Shown one piece after another: positions 6,643 through 6,887 of a stretch of 6,887 nucleotides of DNA. Position 1 is the stretch's first letter, and every line of letters starts with the position of its first letter. The position numbers and the translations under genes are program-made. The DNA is from Ramlibacter sp. (GTDB lineage Bacteria > Pseudomonadota > Gammaproteobacteria > Burkholderiales > Burkholderiaceae_C). Location: positions 1-6,887 of the forward strand of contig JAQGMT010000468.1 of the NCBI GenBank assembly GCA_028292185.1, read 5' to 3'. The notes below the pieces were generated by a model, which did not search any database, was not told where the DNA came from, and worked only from the letters and a program-made list of their open reading frames with translations.

Positions 6643-6711
6643 GGGCCCTACGATCAGGGGGGTTTTCAGCGCGTGCGGCGCTTGCGAGTGCGCTGCATCA
6701 CCGAATCGATG

Positions 6712-6720
6712 TGCTAGAGT
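6712..6720 (+). promoter_or_regulatory. Possible divergent promoter (extended -10)
   Basis: TGCTAGAGT (6712-6720) reads as an extended -10 element (TGn followed by TAGAGT) pointing right, toward the partial plus-strand gene. At the proper 17-base distance the -35 position (6692-6697, GCTGCA) is poor, so the extended -10 would have to carry the recognition. Transcription would begin near 6727. Confidence 0.35.
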
Positions 6721-6726
6721 CGCTGC

Positions 6727-6747
6727 GCCCCGCTGCGGGGCATTTTT
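6727..6747 (+). terminator. GC hairpin followed by T-run (terminator- or attenuator-like)
   Basis: GCCCCG (6727-6732) and CGGGGC (6736-6741) can form a perfect 6-bp stem with a CTG loop, followed by ATTTTTG (6742-6748). This is a minimal intrinsic terminator on the plus strand. No plus-strand gene ends here, because everything to the left is on the minus strand. It is therefore either a stop for antisense transcription into the gene at the right or a leader structure at the very 5' end of that gene's transcript. Confidence 0.45.
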
Positions 6748-6807
6748 GTTGTCGCGATGAAATTCGGAATGCATGAACATGACGGCGGAAGCGCAACGGG
6801 AGCACTG

Positions 6808-6887
6808 TTGACGAACTCTGCCGCGCGTGCGCTGTGCAAAGCGATTGGTGGTGCGGGAGCGCTCCTCGTTTGCGCAACTGCATTCGC
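6808..6887 (+). CDS. Partial divergent CDS with signal-peptide-like N terminus (runs off the window)
   Basis: From a TTG at 6808 the frame is open to the window end and reads MTNSAARALCKAIGGAGAL followed by LVCATAFA. That is a short basic N-region, a hydrophobic core and an AxA-like end, as in a Sec signal peptide. GGGAG (6798-6802) lies 5 bases before the TTG, a good ribosome-binding site. In-frame ATG codons at 6757 and 6769 would add 17 or 13 residues (beginning MKFGMHEHDGGSATGALL) but have no Shine-Dalgarno at a proper distance. The nearest in-frame stop upstream is at 6715-6717. Only about 26 codons are visible, so no function can be assigned. An exported or envelope protein is the most that can be inferred, and it could still be a chance frame. 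Confidence 0.4.
   Translation, partial: MTNSAARALCKAIGGAGALLVCATAF

Noticed and set aside
1..6887. RNA genes, CRISPR arrays, insertion sequences or long repeats
   Set aside because: Nothing resembling tRNA or rRNA, a regular repeat-spacer pattern, a transposase or terminal inverted repeats was seen. The minus-strand genes fill nearly all of the window.

Overview
The window is GC-rich and tightly packed. Six consecutive genes on the minus strand run from about position 6542 down to 11, separated by gaps of 3, 10, 10, 49 and 4 bases. The strong GC bias, the TctC/Bug periplasmic binding protein and the FadR-type GntR regulator inside a catabolic operon suggest a betaproteobacterium of the order Burkholderiales (Variovorax, Polaromonas, Bordetella or Cupriavidus-like). 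That placement is an inference from gene style, not from a marker gene.

Layout in transcription order: (1) a class A FAD aromatic hydroxylase of the TfdB/MhpA/phenol-hydroxylase type; (2) a bicupin ring-cleaving dioxygenase of the gentisate 1,2-dioxygenase family; (3) a fumarylacetoacetate hydrolase (FAH) family hydrolase; (4) a PrpF-family isomerase/tautomerase; (5) a TctC/Bug solute-binding protein with a signal peptide and GTG start; (6) a GntR/FadR-type regulator with an FCD domain. The first four form a logical route: ring hydroxylation to a para-dihydroxy (gentisate-like) acid, ring opening next to the carboxylate, isomerisation or tautomerisation of the ring-opened diketo-acid, and hydrolytic C-C cleavage to pyruvate plus a dicarboxylate. 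No glutathione-dependent maleylpyruvate isomerase is present. The PrpF protein occupies its slot, and this is the most interesting biochemical point.

Upstream of the operon, a good sigma70-type promoter can be read on the minus strand (TTGATC, 17-base spacer, TAGAAT). Immediately downstream of its -10 lie two GGTCNGACC palindromes whose centres are 14 bases apart. They look like FadR-family operators, and the regulator encoded by the last gene keeps the three arginines expected to read such a site. The simplest model is autorepression of the whole operon, relieved by a pathway compound.

The last ~180 bases at the right end appear to belong to a divergent plus-strand gene. They hold an extended -10-like element, a GC hairpin followed by a T-run almost at the predicted transcription start, and the first codons of a protein with a signal-peptide-like N terminus cut off by the window end. 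No RNA genes, insertion sequences, CRISPR arrays or long repeats were seen. The long plus-strand open frames are shadows of the minus-strand genes.
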